From contig NC_056528.1 of the NCBI RefSeq assembly GCF_019175285.1, forward strand, positions 48,800,353-48,864,352: a stretch of 64,000 bases of DNA, in the 5' to 3' direction. The position numbers and the translations under genes are program-made. The notes beneath the pieces are model-generated. The model worked only from the letters and a program-made list of their open reading frames with translations. It searched no databases and was not told where the DNA came from. Shown here in pieces: positions 1-12,437 of the stretch. The number at the start of each line of letters is the position of its first letter. The stretch's first letter is position 1. The DNA is from Sceloporus undulatus. Its lineage: Eukaryota > Chordata > Lepidosauria > Squamata > Phrynosomatidae.

Positions 1-783
1 GAAGCCGTTTGCTGCCGAATTTGCTGCCTGAATATAACCCGGGTCATTTTCTTAAGCCAGAAAAATCCTGGATCTGAAAAGAGCCACATGGAGTTGATTC
101 TGGACAACAAATTCAGCGGCAAAAACCTTCTGATAACATCGGGATGCCACCTGAATTAAGCTTTAAGCCGGATAGAGGTAAGCCGAATTTAAAAGCCAAG
201 TGATAAGCTCCGACTTTTGCACTTTGAAGTCGGTTTGCTGCAATTGAACTCAGGGGGAAAGTGGGGAGGAGGAGAGAGAAACCGGGACATTTTAAATGCA
301 GGTGGAAAAAGTGGGATGGCAGAGGATTAATTGCAGTGAACCCTGCCAAATTGGGGCAGTTGAAGGGTAAGACAATCAAAACGTCATTTTGACCTGTCCA
401 GTATCAATGTCTCCCTCTGTTTGCATGCATTGGTCATCTGAACATGGGGAAAATATATCTACTTATCTCCCAGTTCCAGCCTGGTTTCTGAGCCCATGGG
501 ATTTTCCTTGCTTGCCGCTCTGCCAAATAACAGCACAGCTTGTTTACTTCGGAGCTCACCGACACATTTTGCAGCTCTGAGGATAAAAGTGTTTTGGAAC
601 CTTGTGATTCTCACTTGAGAGAGCGCAACACGCAGCATTCTCATTAGCCAAGGAGGCCTCTCCATCGCGCACACAGACACCCACACATGCAGGTCAGTTT
701 GGCAAGGAGAGCCCTTAACAACAACACTTTTGCAGCGGATGAGGGAAGACCCAGGGGCTGTATGGGCATCTCAGTTAAGTACG

Positions 784-785
<2 letters not shown>

Positions 786-829
<44 letters not shown>
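786..829. repeat. (TA)22 microsatellite
   Basis: Uninterrupted TA dinucleotide run. Confidence 0.95.
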
Positions 830-837
<8 letters not shown>

Positions 838-1086
838 GAAATCTGTGGCTGGGTGCATTGGAAAGGAAATGAACTGTCCAAAAAATAAGGAATACAGGTG
901 CATGCACCTGGTTATATTGCTTTGCAATCCCCTGAGAAATCTGTGTGATGAAAGAGAGAAGAGTGTAATATTTCATACTCTCCAATTTGGCAAGGACAAT
1001 CCTGATTAATCCCCTGCCTTCCCACTTTTTCAGCTGCTTTTAAAACGTCCCTGTTTCTCTCTCCTCCTCCTTTGTCCCCAGCTTAT

Positions 1087-1175
1087 TTCAATTGCTGCAA
1101 ACTGAGATCAAAAGTGGTAAAGCAGCCTCTTCCCAGGAGAAAGGCGGAGTATAAATCCAATGAATAAGTCATATT
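1087..1175 (+). mobile_element. L2-like LINE 3' tail
   Basis: GGAGAAAGGCGGAGTATAAA followed by AATGAATAA, the typical terminal piece of L2-like squamate LINEs. Similar short tails are seen near 24455-24500 and 28150-28205. Confidence 0.55.
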
Positions 1176-1427
1176 GATATAAAATAATATTTACTCTGTT
1201 AACCCAGCAAGGTCTTGGGGGGATGTAGGGGCTCTGTACTTGGGCTTCGGGTCTTCCATCTTTCCTTATGAACCAAAAATCGTAAGGGTGGGGCATTCCA
1301 TGTACATTTATTATTATGGCTTAAATCACAATGTGACTTTGGGATGGGACTCACAAAGATGTTGTCAGATTGAAACTCCCAGCAGCCTTAGCTAGTTGCC
1401 TGGCTTCTTCAAAGTTGTGCCAGTTCA

Positions 1428-1632
1428 GCCAGTGTGGCATAGTGGTTTGAGTGCTGGAGACCAGGGTTTGATTCCCAGTTCGGCCATGAAACCCATTGGG
1501 TTGCCTTGGGCAAGTCACACTCTCTCAGCCTCAGGGGAAGCCATGGCAAACCTCCTCTGAACAAATCTTGCCAAGAAAACCCCCTTGGGGGTCTCCATAA
1601 GTTGGAAATGACTTGAAGGCAAATAGCAATTC
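1428..1632 (+). mobile_element. tRNA-derived SINE, full copy
   Basis: The head GTGTGGCATAGTGGTTTGAG and the B box GGTTTGATTCC at 1465-1475 are pol III promoter parts of tRNA type. The body contains GGGCAAGTCACACTCTCTCA and the tail is CCATAAGTTGGAAATGACTT. Other, mostly incomplete, copies: 10105-10165(-), 14988-15172(-), 16195-16325(-), 38024-38210(-), 42215-42350(+), 44842-45052(-), 48480-48600(+), 51040-51160(-), 59611-59780(-). Confidence 0.85.
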
Positions 1633-2794
1633 AGGACATCCTAAATCTTACCTTTGGGCCTGGCTGCCTAGAATTGAAATGGGTGGACTTTTTAGACTCT
1701 GGTGCAGAAAGAGTTAAAGAAAAACACAGAGGCTTGTAGAAACTTTGGGAATAGTCTTGCTGTCAGCCTTCTTTTCTCTTCCTCTCATTGTCTCCCTCCT
1801 GTAGAGAGAAGCCTCTCTCAGCAGCCCAGTCTGTCTGCTTGCAACAGAGGAAAGAGGAGAAAGCCAGCTGGCATCCGCAGCTCTCTTAGATCCCTTTGCC
1901 CAGGAGATGGATGGATGTACCTCCTTGCTATTTTAGCTTGGAAAGAGGATTCACATCCGCAGCCTTAGGAAAGCTGGACATCAGTGCCTAAGAAATAAGC
2001 CAAGCCTCTATCTCTCTCTCTGTCTCTCTCTGTCTCAGAGCCTGCCACAATGCAGAAACCCTGGCATCCCAAGGAAGCAGTCAGAAAGTGGACTCCAACT
2101 GTGTTCTCTTATTAGGAAAACCAAAATCTCCCATCTCCAGAAGCCAGACAGTCATTTGTCTCCTCCAGAGCATCCGAAATGTTGGAAGGGGATGCTTTTT
2201 GGACAAAACCTTCTTCTTCGCCGCAGGTACCTACCAAGCAATAGCCTGGAGGGTCTGCATCTTCTCTGGTCAGATTTCTGATGAAAGGTAATGATTTGTG
2301 CATCTCGAAATCGACTTGTTTTCATCTCCGCTTGTGCTGGTGATGCTCATGGTGCGCTTTCTCTGTTTTAATGAAAGAAAGAAAAAACAGGGCCATCTGT
2401 CACTGCAAGGAGGAAAACTAATATTCCTAACAGATTTCTTAAAAGCATGCATTAAGGTATCTGTTTTCAGGGCAGGTGGGTGGGTGTTTTTAAAGGGAAT
2501 GGAAGAGATTCTGAATGCTATTAAGCCAGCTATGGCTCAGTGGGAGATTATAGCCACATGGGATGGTTTAGGAGGTGTTTGAAATCCTACACATTTTGCA
2601 ATGTGTGATTGTTTCGCTGAAGCTTTCCAACTAAAGTCAGAGAGTATAGCCCTGTAGTGATACTGCATTGCTCTCATTACTCTGCTAACAAACTGTCTCA
2701 TTTCGGAGCTAGTGAAACTTCTGAAAGAAGTTGGTGACCGGGACGGTTTGCAAAGCGAAGCAGCTGCCTCAGGTGGCAGATTTAGGGTGGCCAT

Positions 2795-2958
2795 GTCCTA
2801 GAAGAGTTTATTCCTGATGTTTCACCATTCTCTGAAGATGCCAGCCACAGATGCCGGCAAAACGTTGGGAAGAAACTTTTCTAGAACATAGCCACACAGA
2901 CCGAAAAGCTCATCAAAAAGTATGGATGCTGGCCGTGAAAGCCTTCAGCTTCACATTA
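2795..2958 (+). mobile_element. Penelope-type retroelement fragment with hammerhead-like fold
   Basis: Member of the family also seen at 32930-33055(+), 39225-39320(-) and 62985-63080(-). It includes CTGAAGA at 2832-2838 followed by an inverted repeat that forms a short stem, then an A-rich core and GGAAGAAAC. This matches the layout of the hammerhead ribozymes known in Penelope-like elements. No coding part is left. An old, broken copy. Confidence 0.55.
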
Positions 2959-3384
2959 GGGTGGCATGTGTAGATGGCACCGTTCTCTGCTCTTGTCTCA
3001 GGCAGCACTTTGGGTCAACCCTGGTCAGCAATCCCATTGAAAAGGATGCTATTTCCTTTTTAAACTCCACTTTGGGACAGCCAAGGCAGGCAACCTGTCC
3101 GCTGTTGCCTGTTGCTGAACAAGGATGTTTACCTGAGTTGCCTAGCTATAGCAGAGTTATGTTATTCAACCTTAGTGCCCAGGGAGCCCAATTCTCCATC
3201 TGTGTATGTTTCCCTATATAGCAGAGGTGGGGAACATGTGGGTCCTAGGCTCCATGCATCTTCTAACCCTCTTGCTTGAGGCCCCCAAGACAAGCCCAAA
3301 GCTCAAAAAAACTTAATCCAAAGTGAATTGAAGGTCACCCCCAAATCATCTAAACCAGCACCTAGCAAAACTTCATATGCCAGG

Positions 3385-3455
3385 ATTCCATAGGATGGAG
3401 CTAGAGCAGCTATAGTGGTGTTAGACTGCGTTATTTCTACAGTGTAGATGCACCC
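3385..3455 (-). mobile_element. Half copy of palindromic MITE (ACTACA family)
   Basis: One arm only, ending GTTATTTCTACAGTGTAGAT. See the 12912-13115 copy for the full structure. Confidence 0.6.
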
Positions 3456-3469
3456 TAAGAATGACAATA

Positions 3470-3674
3470 CAATCGCCCCTCCTTTCTCGCAAACCTGAGA
3501 TCTGCGTCTTGAATATTCACGGAGGGGCGACTGCCATTAATTTCAATGGGGCGCTCCCTGCATGCGCTCATGGACACATGCCCTGTTCAAGCCTATGGGG
3601 CTTGAATATCAGTGATTCTCCGTTTTTGTGGTGGGGTCCAGAACAGATTCCCCTTGAAAATTGAGGGCCAACTG
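3470..3674 (+). mobile_element. Tigger/pogo-like MITE, CAATCGCCCCTCC ends
   Basis: Ends CAATCGCCCCTC and GAGGGCCAACTG are near inverted repeats, flanked by TA on both sides, as in Tc1/mariner-superfamily elements. Internal text CTCCGTTTTTGTGG is shared with copies at 34554-34752 and 43997-44149. Non-autonomous, no transposase. Confidence 0.75.
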
Positions 3675-4022
3675 TACACCTTTTTTATCACCAGCTGCTT
3701 GCTTCAGCATCCATCTCTGTCGAAAATCTCTCTCCAGCCTTGTGTCTCATACACAACACAAGTAGTGAACAAACAGAACACAAGGTTGGAGAGAGACAAA
3801 CAAGTAGGAGTGCCTCTGCCATGTTGAAAGTGGAAGAGGGCAGCTGGGGGCAAAAAGACCCGAGGCTAGGAACAGATTAAGGATGTGTGAAATGGTGGGG
3901 ATCCAAGCATAGTGCTCAGCGCACATCCATGCCTGCCGCCATTTCACAGATCCTTGCATCTTTCTCCAGCCTTGCTTCTCTCTCTAGCCTTGCAAATACA
4001 CTATAGGCACATACTACACTAG

Positions 4023-4112
4023 TTGTGTATTCCAAAATCTGGAAAGAAAAATCCCAACTCCCAAATGCTTCTGGCCCCAAGCATTTTAGATAAGCGATAC
4101 TCAATCTGTATT
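4023..4112 (+). mobile_element. Right end of a Tigger-like element (CAGGTTGA family)
   Basis: TTCCAAAATCTGGAAAGAAA followed by GCCCCAAGCATTTTAGATAA and a terminal ACTCAATCTGTA, a degraded form of the end that is complete at 53870-54208. Confidence 0.6.
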
Positions 4113-5716
4113 GCCTAGGAAGGAGTTCCAAAAGATACAGTCCAAAAGAAGGAACTTTTCCAAGATCTGTGCTGCATCCATACATAACCAAGCAGCGGTA
4201 AGACCATAGGCATCCATGCTACTCTTCCCATCATTTTAATTATCTCCATTCCTTAATCGCTTCCATTTCTTTAGAAAGCCCTGGCAAAGGCTCATTAAGT
4301 TGGAGCGCTTGGTTCATAATTGATTATTGTTCCCCTTGAACTCCAGGTTAATGACTTTCTTAACATCACGTGGCTGGATTTTTAGAAGCAATGTCCGCAA
4401 CATATATTTTCCAGCTTTTGGAAAAGTTATTATTATTATTATTATTTGTAATTATAACTCCTCTTGTTAAATAAAACACAATTAGTGGCCCTGAAGCCTG
4501 GGAGATTATGGATTATGGCATTTCTAGTCCCCAAAAGTAACTTTGGCAAGCTTTGAATGCAGGAGCCCAAACATGAAACTCCAGTGTACTCCAGTATTCA
4601 CGTTTCCATTCCTGTTTTCTCACTTATATTAAACAAGTATTGCTTTGAGTTCTGTTTTAAGTACAAAAAGATACAAATGCTTTATAAATACTGGGATTAT
4701 ATTTCTTAACAAGAATATGCCTTTGCTCCAAAATGTCCCATTCAAATGTCCTTTCAAGGCATCTAGACTATTTTTGTGTTTTCCCTTCCTGAGTTCAGTA
4801 TACCAATTCTAAGAAATGATAATATGTTATGTTTATATATAATGACTGACTTATGAATATTGTTGGCTTTAATACTGTTTATATAGAGATTACTGGATCA
4901 TATGCAATTGTAATTCTGTTCAGATATGAATAGAAAAATAAAATATAAAGGCCCAAACACAAGCAGGTATTTAAAAATTCCTATAGAGTTGAATGGGGTT
5001 TAATCCTGGGTAAGGAGGCATAGGACTGCAGCCATGGGATCTCCAAAAGAGTTTTAGCCCCTTGGATCGCTCTTTTAAAGTTCGCACTAAACCCCAGAGC
5101 AGTTTTGTCACCCTGCGCCACAGACACATGAAAGTCACCGTTATTTAAGAGACCCTGCTTTCAAAAGACAACAGCGCAGCTTTGCTAAATAGTGCTGTTC
5201 GCCGTCGCTGACTCTTTCTTTTTCCTTTTCAGAAAGAGCACGTGTCCCGATTCTTCTGAAAAGTGGGTCAATTGAAGGTGGGAAGTGAGAAAGGCCTCTC
5301 TTTCCAATATGTTCCCTGTCTAGATGAAAACAACAGGCCGTCTCCAGAATTAAATCCAACCAGACTTTAGCTGAGAGAAGTGGTGGGTACGCGGTCCGTT
5401 GCGCAACGCCGTTGGCAGGAAATTCACTTCTGACCTCGGATGCATTTCTTTTTCCAGAAGAGGACAGACATATCTTGTTTTTTACCCAAGAGAGATTTCA
5501 GGTAAATAAAATGACATAAATCCTATGGAGTTGGATTGACTGGTGCTGCCACTTTGCTGGGCAAAGAGACGTGACGGATTTCTCTAATGAGAACTACTTT
5601 CCTACGCGAGGGAAGGAGGTCAAGATCTTGGAGGAACCGTCCGACGCTGAGACATAAATTGCCTCCCGAGGATCCTCTGGAGAGCCTTGTTGCAGAAGGA
5701 CAACTCCACAGAGACA

Positions 5717-5731
5717 ATGGACATGACCTAA
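5717..5731 (+). promoter_or_regulatory. Minimal upstream ORF in SERTM2 leader
   Basis: ATG GAC ATG ACC TAA ends seven bases before the SERTM2 start codon. Another very short ATG-ACA-TAA lies near 5509-5518. Such mini-ORFs usually lower initiation at the main start; here that is inference. Confidence 0.5.
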
Positions 5732-5735
5732 ATAA

Positions 5736-6017
<282 letters not shown>

Positions 6018-6402
6018 GGATCGGGAGCGACTGGCTGCGCAGAAGACATCTATGATGGCGAAGAAACTCGTTGTATTCAGCAGAACGTGGAAACGGAAGA
6101 GACCTTTGTCTTTGTGGAAGTCTGGCTAGGTCTTAATGGATCTGATTTGCCTTGAGAAGGGAAGCAAATGCCCAACAAGTTTAGCCAGCTACTAGGAGCT
6201 GCAAATAACATGCGCTTTGGTGTCTGGTTGCAACCCACCATCGGACACATGAACACACAATCTTGCCTTATTCTGTCAGTACTGATCGCTCTGATTGACA
6301 GGAGTTCTCTGAGATCCTGGGCAATGCTCCAGAACTGTGCAAGTCTGAGCTTTGCATGATTTCAAAAGTATCTCAGAAGGCCTACATTTGTTTGATTTCA
6401 GA

Positions 6403-6408
6403 AATAAA
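6403..6408 (+). terminator. Candidate SERTM2 poly(A) signal AATAAA
   Basis: First AATAAA after the SERTM2 stop codon, 386 bases into the 3'UTR. A later candidate lies near 7164. No transcript evidence is available. Confidence 0.5.
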
Positions 6409-7324
6409 ATGGAGGTCTCTTGGAAGACTTTCTAGAAGTGAAGAGAAGCAGGTGGCGCATCCACCAAAGCCATTGAGGTTGAGCATTGGAGGTTGTGGAA
6501 GCAACCCATGCATCAGTCTGGATGATGTGATACAGACTCAACCTTTTAACAAATGATCTCTCTCTCTTGGTGCATAATCCAGGAGCTGAATGATAAGACA
6601 TTTTTAACTCATTGGTGAGTCCCAAGAGAGTCTGTACATACTGATAGACAGAGTGGCACATGCCATGAAAGAAACTCAGTTCTAGAGCCTTGCTTTCCAG
6701 CAGGTTTGCCACTGATGATGATGATGATGATATCAGTTTGCTGCCAGTAAAGCAAACATATAACGTTTCAGTCTGAGAGTCTCTTCCAGGCATGGATCTC
6801 ACATATCTGGCATGGCTTACCTGCTCACTTGGACCACAGGAACTGGTCCCCATTTGTACAAACTGGTCCCCATTGAAATGGACATGGACTGAAGGATGGA
6901 TCTTCATTGATCAGGATGTTGTTCCCTGGATTAACTGGGGTGGACATGGGACTTATTGGTGGATGCTTTTTCTTCTAGGCAGTAATTCGCCAGATCCATC
7001 AGATCAGGTTCAGAGTTTGGAAGTGTTCCTTTCTGGGGACTACAACTCTCAGAATCCTGGGAGATTCAGGGACTTGTAGTGCAAGGAGTCATTTTTTCCA
7101 CCCAAGTTTGGGATCATTTCCACCGGTGCCCATGGGAGGAGGGGGGGGGGGGGAAGAGTAGTAAAATAAAGTGAAACTTGGTTAGGAATCCAGCAGGTAA
7201 GGAATCCAAAAGGACCTCAGATCTTCTGGACTACAGTTGAGGAAACTTTGGCCATCCCAGTGTTTTGGATTTCAGCCAACCAAATAGATACCCAGTTCAT
7301 TGCCTTAGCTTTCAAAGCTCACAG

Positions 7325-7550
7325 GCTTCAGCTGCTTCCACACCATGGAATTAACTCACTTTGACACCGCTTTAACTGTTGTGCATCCTATGGAATCCTG
7401 GCATTTGTAGTTTGGCATCGCACTGGGGCTCTCTGACAGAGAAATTTAAATATCTCACAAAACTACAAATCCCAGCAGTCCATAGCATTGAGCCATGGCA
7501 GTTAAAGCGACATGGAACTGCATTAATTCTGCAGTGCAGATGCAGCCCTC
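7325..7550. mobile_element. Palindromic MITE (ACTACA family), full copy
   Basis: Both arms present: CTTTGACACCGCTTTAACTG on the left, GGCAGTTAAAGCGACATGGA on the right. It contains ACTACAAATCCCAG at 7462-7475. No coding capacity. Confidence 0.8.
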
Positions 7551-8990
7551 TTTATTAGGCCAAAATGGTGTTGAAAAATGAAATCCAAGTGACGGTATTT
7601 AAAGAAACATTTGAAAATGGGGAAGGCTTGTTTTAAAAACAGAGAGGTCCTAAATGAAAAGGTTGGCTGCAGGCTGGTAGGACTAGCCCTGTGAATCCAT
7701 AGTTTTTGCTTTACAACAACTCTGTGTAGATAGACCTCTGCATAAATAACAATATTGGTAACCCAATATCACTGATTATCATTTCGAAGTTAGAAGTCCT
7801 CGAACTATTTTTCTTGGAAGGAAATAAGTGTGTCAGGGTCACTGTTTCTCAGCATAGAGGAGTTTGGAGAGAAGAACTAACCTCAGCTCCATCTTGCAAT
7901 TTAGCCTAGAAATAAAACTCCAGAGGGGAATTCTACTGCGCAACGTTCGTGCGCCAATTCCCCCCTCTCTATGAACCTTGAAAGCGCCAATTCCCCAAAC
8001 TCGAATCCATGGCTAAAATTAGCCACGGCACCTACTCCCTTGACTGTAACAGTAACAAGAATGTATTCATCTAATGTATTAGAAATAGTAAGGTGGTTTT
8101 AAACATGTGCCCACAGGCATAAATGCACCGTGCGAAGTTTCCTTGGTGTGGCTTTATCTTCTTTCACCTCGTAGTTTGGGGGAATTTCGAGTACGCGAGA
8201 AAAATGTGACATAATAACAGGATTGGTCTTGTTCCAGGGTGCTAGAAACAGACCCCAGAGCCCCATTGCATTGAGCCATGGCAGTTAGTTAAAGTGGTGT
8301 CAACCTGCATCAGTTCTGCCATGTAGATCCAACCTGAGGTTTGCATCACACTTTGGGTACGTCATTCAGGTTTCAAAGCCTAAGGTAAATCTCTAAAGTG
8401 AGGGGCACAACTTGAGATCTGGGGGACACCTACAGAGCCCAACAAGGCATGATGTGCAGCTCTTAGGTCTAAATTATGTGTATGTATGTGCAGATGCATA
8501 CATGTACCCTACTCCTGCTAGATGCAGCTCTGAGGGGTGATAAATGTATGCATCTGGTATGAAAGCATGTTTAAAAATCAGGTTGTTCTAGCAGTGGTCT
8601 GGAAATGACTAATGTTTTATGCACTCTGTTAAAAAGATGCCTGGGCAAAGCTTCAGTCCATCAGAAGATACATGCAAGTTAAAGAGGCTTTGTGCTAATA
8701 TCCAGGGATAACCTCTGGAAAGAATGGAAGATGTCTTCAGCCACTAGGCTTGGCATGATGGCATGGATGGCTCACCTTGGGCTGCTCATAGTCTACAAGG
8801 TTAGCCATCTACTCCAAGGAGACCAGACCAAAGCAACCTTGCTCTAGAACCAGGGATGGAGCCTTCAGGGTCTTCTGAGATGCCTTCTCCTCCATGGAAG
8901 TCCCCAGACTGGATCCGGACATCAGCTCCTAGAAGCCTCAGCCAACGCAGTTGAGGGTCAGGGATTCTGGAAACTGCAGTTCTAACTATC

Positions 8991-8993
<3 letters not shown>

Positions 8994-9076
<83 letters not shown>
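8994..9076. repeat. (AAT)n joined head-on to (ATT)n
   Basis: AAT repeat at 8994-9042, then its mirror ATT repeat at 9043-9076. The tract is a perfect palindrome able to form a long hairpin. Confidence 0.95.
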
Positions 9077-9884
9077 GTCCTATTTGGAGGAAGGTTGTTG
9101 CAATGAATCATCCAATGACTTATGCAACCGCTTGCTGGAAGGATTTGCACTAACATTCAATTTGAGTTGCTGCAGGGGGGACAGGCCTTACGCTTGTGTA
9201 CACAAGATTATTTCTCTCGAACACTGGGTTCATTTCTTCCTAGCCAACATTTCCATCAGATACAAAAGCCCTTGGTCTTTTCCAAGCCACAATATCCATG
9301 ATACATTACTGAATCAAGACCCCCAATAAAGAGAGTGAAACCACAGTAGATGAAGCCATCTCACGTCAACCGGTTCCTTTCATTTGATTTTCTGTTTGAT
9401 CTGCTTATGCACACACGATTTAAGTGTAGATAAGGGTTAGGGGCATACGTTTCCTCTGTATGGAATGCAAGGGGAGTGTTTTATAATTGGCATTCAAGGT
9501 TTTTAGGATTTCCTGGGGGGATTTGTTCTTTAAAGGAGGACGGCTTTTTTCAGTGTGCAAATGTGCACCATAATTAGACAAAACGATTGCCCAAACCCCA
9601 ATGGAGAGTAAACTCTGTAATTGGTGCTCATTTGTGCCAGTTAAATCCACGGAGACCATCTCCTGGTACTCTTTATGACAGGAGCTTGGAAAAAAGAGAA
9701 AGAGACCAAAGTAGATGAAGCTTCTTTCTTATGGGATCATCTAAGGCAGAGGTTTGCAACCTTTGGCCCTCCATGGACTTCAGATCTGGGAAGCCTCACA
9801 TCGTGTGGCCAATGGTCAAGGATGGCCATGGCTCAAAACATCTGGAAGGTCAAAGGTTCCCAATTTGGTCCAAGATTATTATAC

Positions 9885-10090
9885 AAGTCACCTGTCCAAC
9901 TTATGGTGACCCCATGAATTTCCTAGGGTTTTCTTAGGCAAGGCATCCTCAGAGGTAGTTTTGCCAGTTCCTCCCTCTGAATTAGAGCTGCCAGCCCTTA
10001 GGGTTCATTGACAGTCTCCCATCCAAGCACTAACCAGGACTGAGTCTGCTTAGCTTCCAGGATCAGATGGGATCTGGTGCCTTTGGGATA
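9885..10090 (-). mobile_element. 5S rRNA-derived SINE
   Basis: Read on the minus strand, ATCTGATCCTGGAAGCTAAG and TTAGTGCTTGGATGGGAGAC match the internal promoter region of 5S rRNA. The 3' part CCATAAGTTGGACAGG resembles the tail of the tRNA SINE. Other copies: 22010-22175(+), 42845-43050(-), 43905-44285(-, interrupted), 61000-61215(-). Confidence 0.85.
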
Positions 10091-10964
10091 TTTGCGCTTC
10101 TGGTGCATGCTTTGTTTCTGTGTGCCTTCAAGTCATTTCTGACTTATGGCAACCCAAAGGCCTCCCTAGTGTGGGGTTTTAGTGGCCTCAACAAACTACA
10201 GTCCCCAGAAATCCATAGCATTAAGCTTTGGAAGTTAAAGTGGTGTCAAACTGGAGCGAGAGAGAGAATGGTATTTGTGTTGTATATGTAATACATGCTG
10301 TTAATTAGCACCTTGGGGCAAGTTCTTTATAAACAGAAACAATAAGGAACATAAAAGGATGTCCCCCAGGGATGCATGCTGTGCTACCAAGCCCAAAGTC
10401 AGCTAGGTTTTATTCTCTGCTGCATCTCTGCCCTGCTCTGTTGTTCTTTTTTAAGAGGCAGAAAGTGGGTCCCCATACCAGGTGTCACCTGGTGCCAGAG
10501 GAGCTATTGTGGGGGACAGTGGCAGTGGCCAAAAGGACACGCTGGCACTCCAGATTCCACCATGCCATGTGTCCTTCTTGTTCCTCCAGCCCCGGGGTTT
10601 TCTCCCTGGGATAAAGCTCCTCTGGTCCCAGTGCTAGTCCCTGGGATAAAGCCTGGGGCCGGAGCCAGTGGCGTCACTTGGTTGTGCAAGGGATGCGGAT
10701 GGCATCAGGTGACACCCAGAAGAGGGATGACACCCTGTTGGGCATGCATGCATGCTCTTTGTGGCTGCTCTGGATCCAGGCTTTCTCTCAGGGCCTAGCA
10801 CTGAACCAGAAGAGCAGGAAACACACATGCCATGGCAGACCCTGGAGGGCCAGTGTGCCCTTTTGGCCACTGCCATTGCCACCCACCCCACTGTACCTTT
10901 TTCTTTTGCATTGTTATCCATTTTATATATATCCATTTTATATAAGGGACACCATTTTACTATG

Positions 10965-11060
10965 CCATTGTATTTAATTGGACTTGAGCATCCACTGATT
11001 TGGGCATCCATGGGGGAATCCTGGAACCAAACCTCAGCAGATACCAAGGTCCCACTGTAT
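10965..11060 (+). mobile_element. Tigger-like right end
   Basis: TTGAGCATCCACTGATTTGG, then CCTGGAACCAAACC and GGTCCCACTGTA, the typical right half of a Tigger-type MITE ending before TA. A related piece lies at 11640-11735. Confidence 0.6.
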
Positions 11061-11096
11061 TTATAAATCCTGAGCAACCTGAAGTGGTATAGACCT

Positions 11097-11376
11097 TAGG
11101 TTTATATCACACTGGAGCTAATTTTCACATTAAAGAGAGATTAAAGCGCATTTAAAGCATCCCACAATACAGCGAAAATGGCAAGTAATTGCGCAAATGA
11201 TTATCACACACGATTGCACAAAGTGATATCAGAAAATTCATCGTCACTGAACTCCCCAAAGTGAAAAGGTGTGTGTTAATGCTTCTTTGTGACCACTTTA
11301 ATGGCGGGTTTTACGCGACGTCGTGCAAAAGCGTTTCACGGGATAAACTCCTGATCTCCTTCATTTGATAAACTAG
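11097..11376. mobile_element. MITE with TTATCACA-type termini, copy 1
   Basis: Shares its whole length with 54784-55086, including AAAGAGAGATTAAAGCGCAT and TTAATGCTTCTTTGTGAC. Its ends are more degraded than those of copy 2. Confidence 0.75.
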
Positions 11377-11971
11377 CTAGAAAAGCTTTACTCTCGCGTA
11401 AGACACCTATGGTTTGAAGGTTGGTTGCTGCTGAACGCAAAAAGAGAATTAACAAAATTCAGCGTAATAAAAATTACTGGGTTTCTCTTTTGTTTTAGAA
11501 ACGAGAGCGTTATGAACTTCTGCGTTCACAGAGATCTCTGCATTTTTCAGAGACTGCAGAAATAATAATAATATGATTTATTTATATTCCCCCTTTTCCC
11601 AAGGGAATCAGATCTGGTTTGACACCATTTTACTATGACGTTGTTGCATTTCGTGGGCCTTGAGCATCCATCCATGGATTTTGGTATCCATGGCATGTCC
11701 TGGCGCCAAACCCCAGCGCAGACCAAGGGCCCAATGTATGTCCAATGATGGGGGACGATGGGACCTGTAGTGTCCATGCAAGATATTCAACCTAGTTTGG
11801 GGATTGCTCCTTTAGAGTCTGAACTAAAGCAGTGGCTGAGGGCTGGGCAATGATTCTTCTTCTTCTCCAGATTGTGCCACCGACTGGCAGACATTTGTGC
11901 CCATTGGCTACCATTGTTCCTTGTGTAGTTTATTGCGGAAGCTGGCCGCTTTGGACTAAAATGCTTTCAAA

Positions 11972-12104
11972 CAGTGGTTCCCAAACTTTGGCTCTCCAGC
12001 TGCTTTGGACTCCAGCTCCCAGAATTCCTGGCCATTGGCCAAGGTTGAGGATTCTGGGAGCTGAAGTCCAAAACATCTGGAAAAGCAAAGTTTAGGAACC
12101 CCTG
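11972..12104. mobile_element. hAT-like MITE (CAGTGGTTCCCAAACTTTGG)
   Basis: Terminal inverted repeats CAGTGGTTCCCAAACTTTG and CAAAGTTTAGGAACCCCTG. Palindromic body CCAGCTCCCAGAATTCC against GGATTCTGGGAGCTGAAG. Related copies near 9745-9875, 23760-23895 and 41373-41480. No exact 8-bp target duplication was found. Confidence 0.7.
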
Positions 12105-12320
12105 AAGGACTATATGGGCTGATATCTCCACTGTATTAATAACAACAACTGCTTTGACTGCCATGGCTCCATCTTGTGGAATCCTGAGATTTGTAGTTCT
12201 GGTGAGGCCTGCAGCTTGGTTTGAAGGCTCACAAAACTACATTTCCCAGAATTCCCAAGCGCTGAGCCAGGGCAGTTAAAGCGCTCTCAAATTGGGTTAT
12301 TTCTGCAGTGTCTACATTTT
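12105..12320. mobile_element. Palindromic MITE (ACTACA family) in ALG13 promoter
   Basis: Arms TGCTTTGACTGCCATGGCTC and GGCAGTTAAAGCGCTCTCAA, right end TTATTTCTGCAGTGT. Carries ACTACATTTCCCAGAATTC at 12236-12254, about 210 bases before the ALG13 start codon. It abuts the hAT-like MITE on the left. Confidence 0.75.
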
Positions 12321-12386
12321 CCATAGAGTTCAGCCGTCGCCGTGGCAATCTCAAGTCCTAGAGCGGCGCTTCCTGGTTTTTCCTGA

Positions 12387-12396
12387 ACCGGAAGTG
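12387..12396 (+). promoter_or_regulatory. ETS/GABP consensus site, ALG13 core promoter
   Basis: ACCGGAAGTG, an exact ETS-family core, 68 bases upstream of the ALG13 start codon in the CpG-rich segment. Binding is inferred from the motif alone. Confidence 0.6.
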
Positions 12397-12437
12397 CCTC
12401 CGTGTTGAGTGCGTGCCGCTCTCTCCCTCGGCTCTCT

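Larger units (their letters stand above)
1..5457. other. Non-coding region upstream of SERTM2
   Basis: I see no protein gene here. The stretch holds a (TA)n run, an L2-like LINE tail, a tRNA-type SINE, a Penelope-type fragment, a half MITE and Tigger-like MITEs, all listed separately. Undetected 5' non-coding exons of SERTM2 may lie here, because a pyrimidine tract and AG at 5446-5457 look like a splice acceptor just before the SERTM2 exon. Confidence 0.6.
6426..12330. other. Intergenic region between SERTM2 and ALG13
   Basis: No supported gene. It contains a (GAT)n stretch near 6715, a G14-type run at 7141-7154, a full palindromic MITE at 7325-7550 and half copies at 8265 and 10175, a back-to-back (AAT)n/(ATT)n tract at 8994-9076, a 5S-type SINE at 9885-10090, Tigger-like right ends at 10965 and 11625, a TTATCACA-ended MITE at 11097-11376 and a hAT-like MITE at 11972-12104. 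The open frames here are short and look like chance. Confidence 0.7.

Noticed and set aside
644-985. Minus-strand frame with a Tyr-Ile repeat
   Set aside because: It is a translation of the (TA)n microsatellite.
1440-1480. tRNA gene
   Set aside because: A- and B-box-like sequences are present but no cloverleaf or acceptor stem. It is the head of a SINE.
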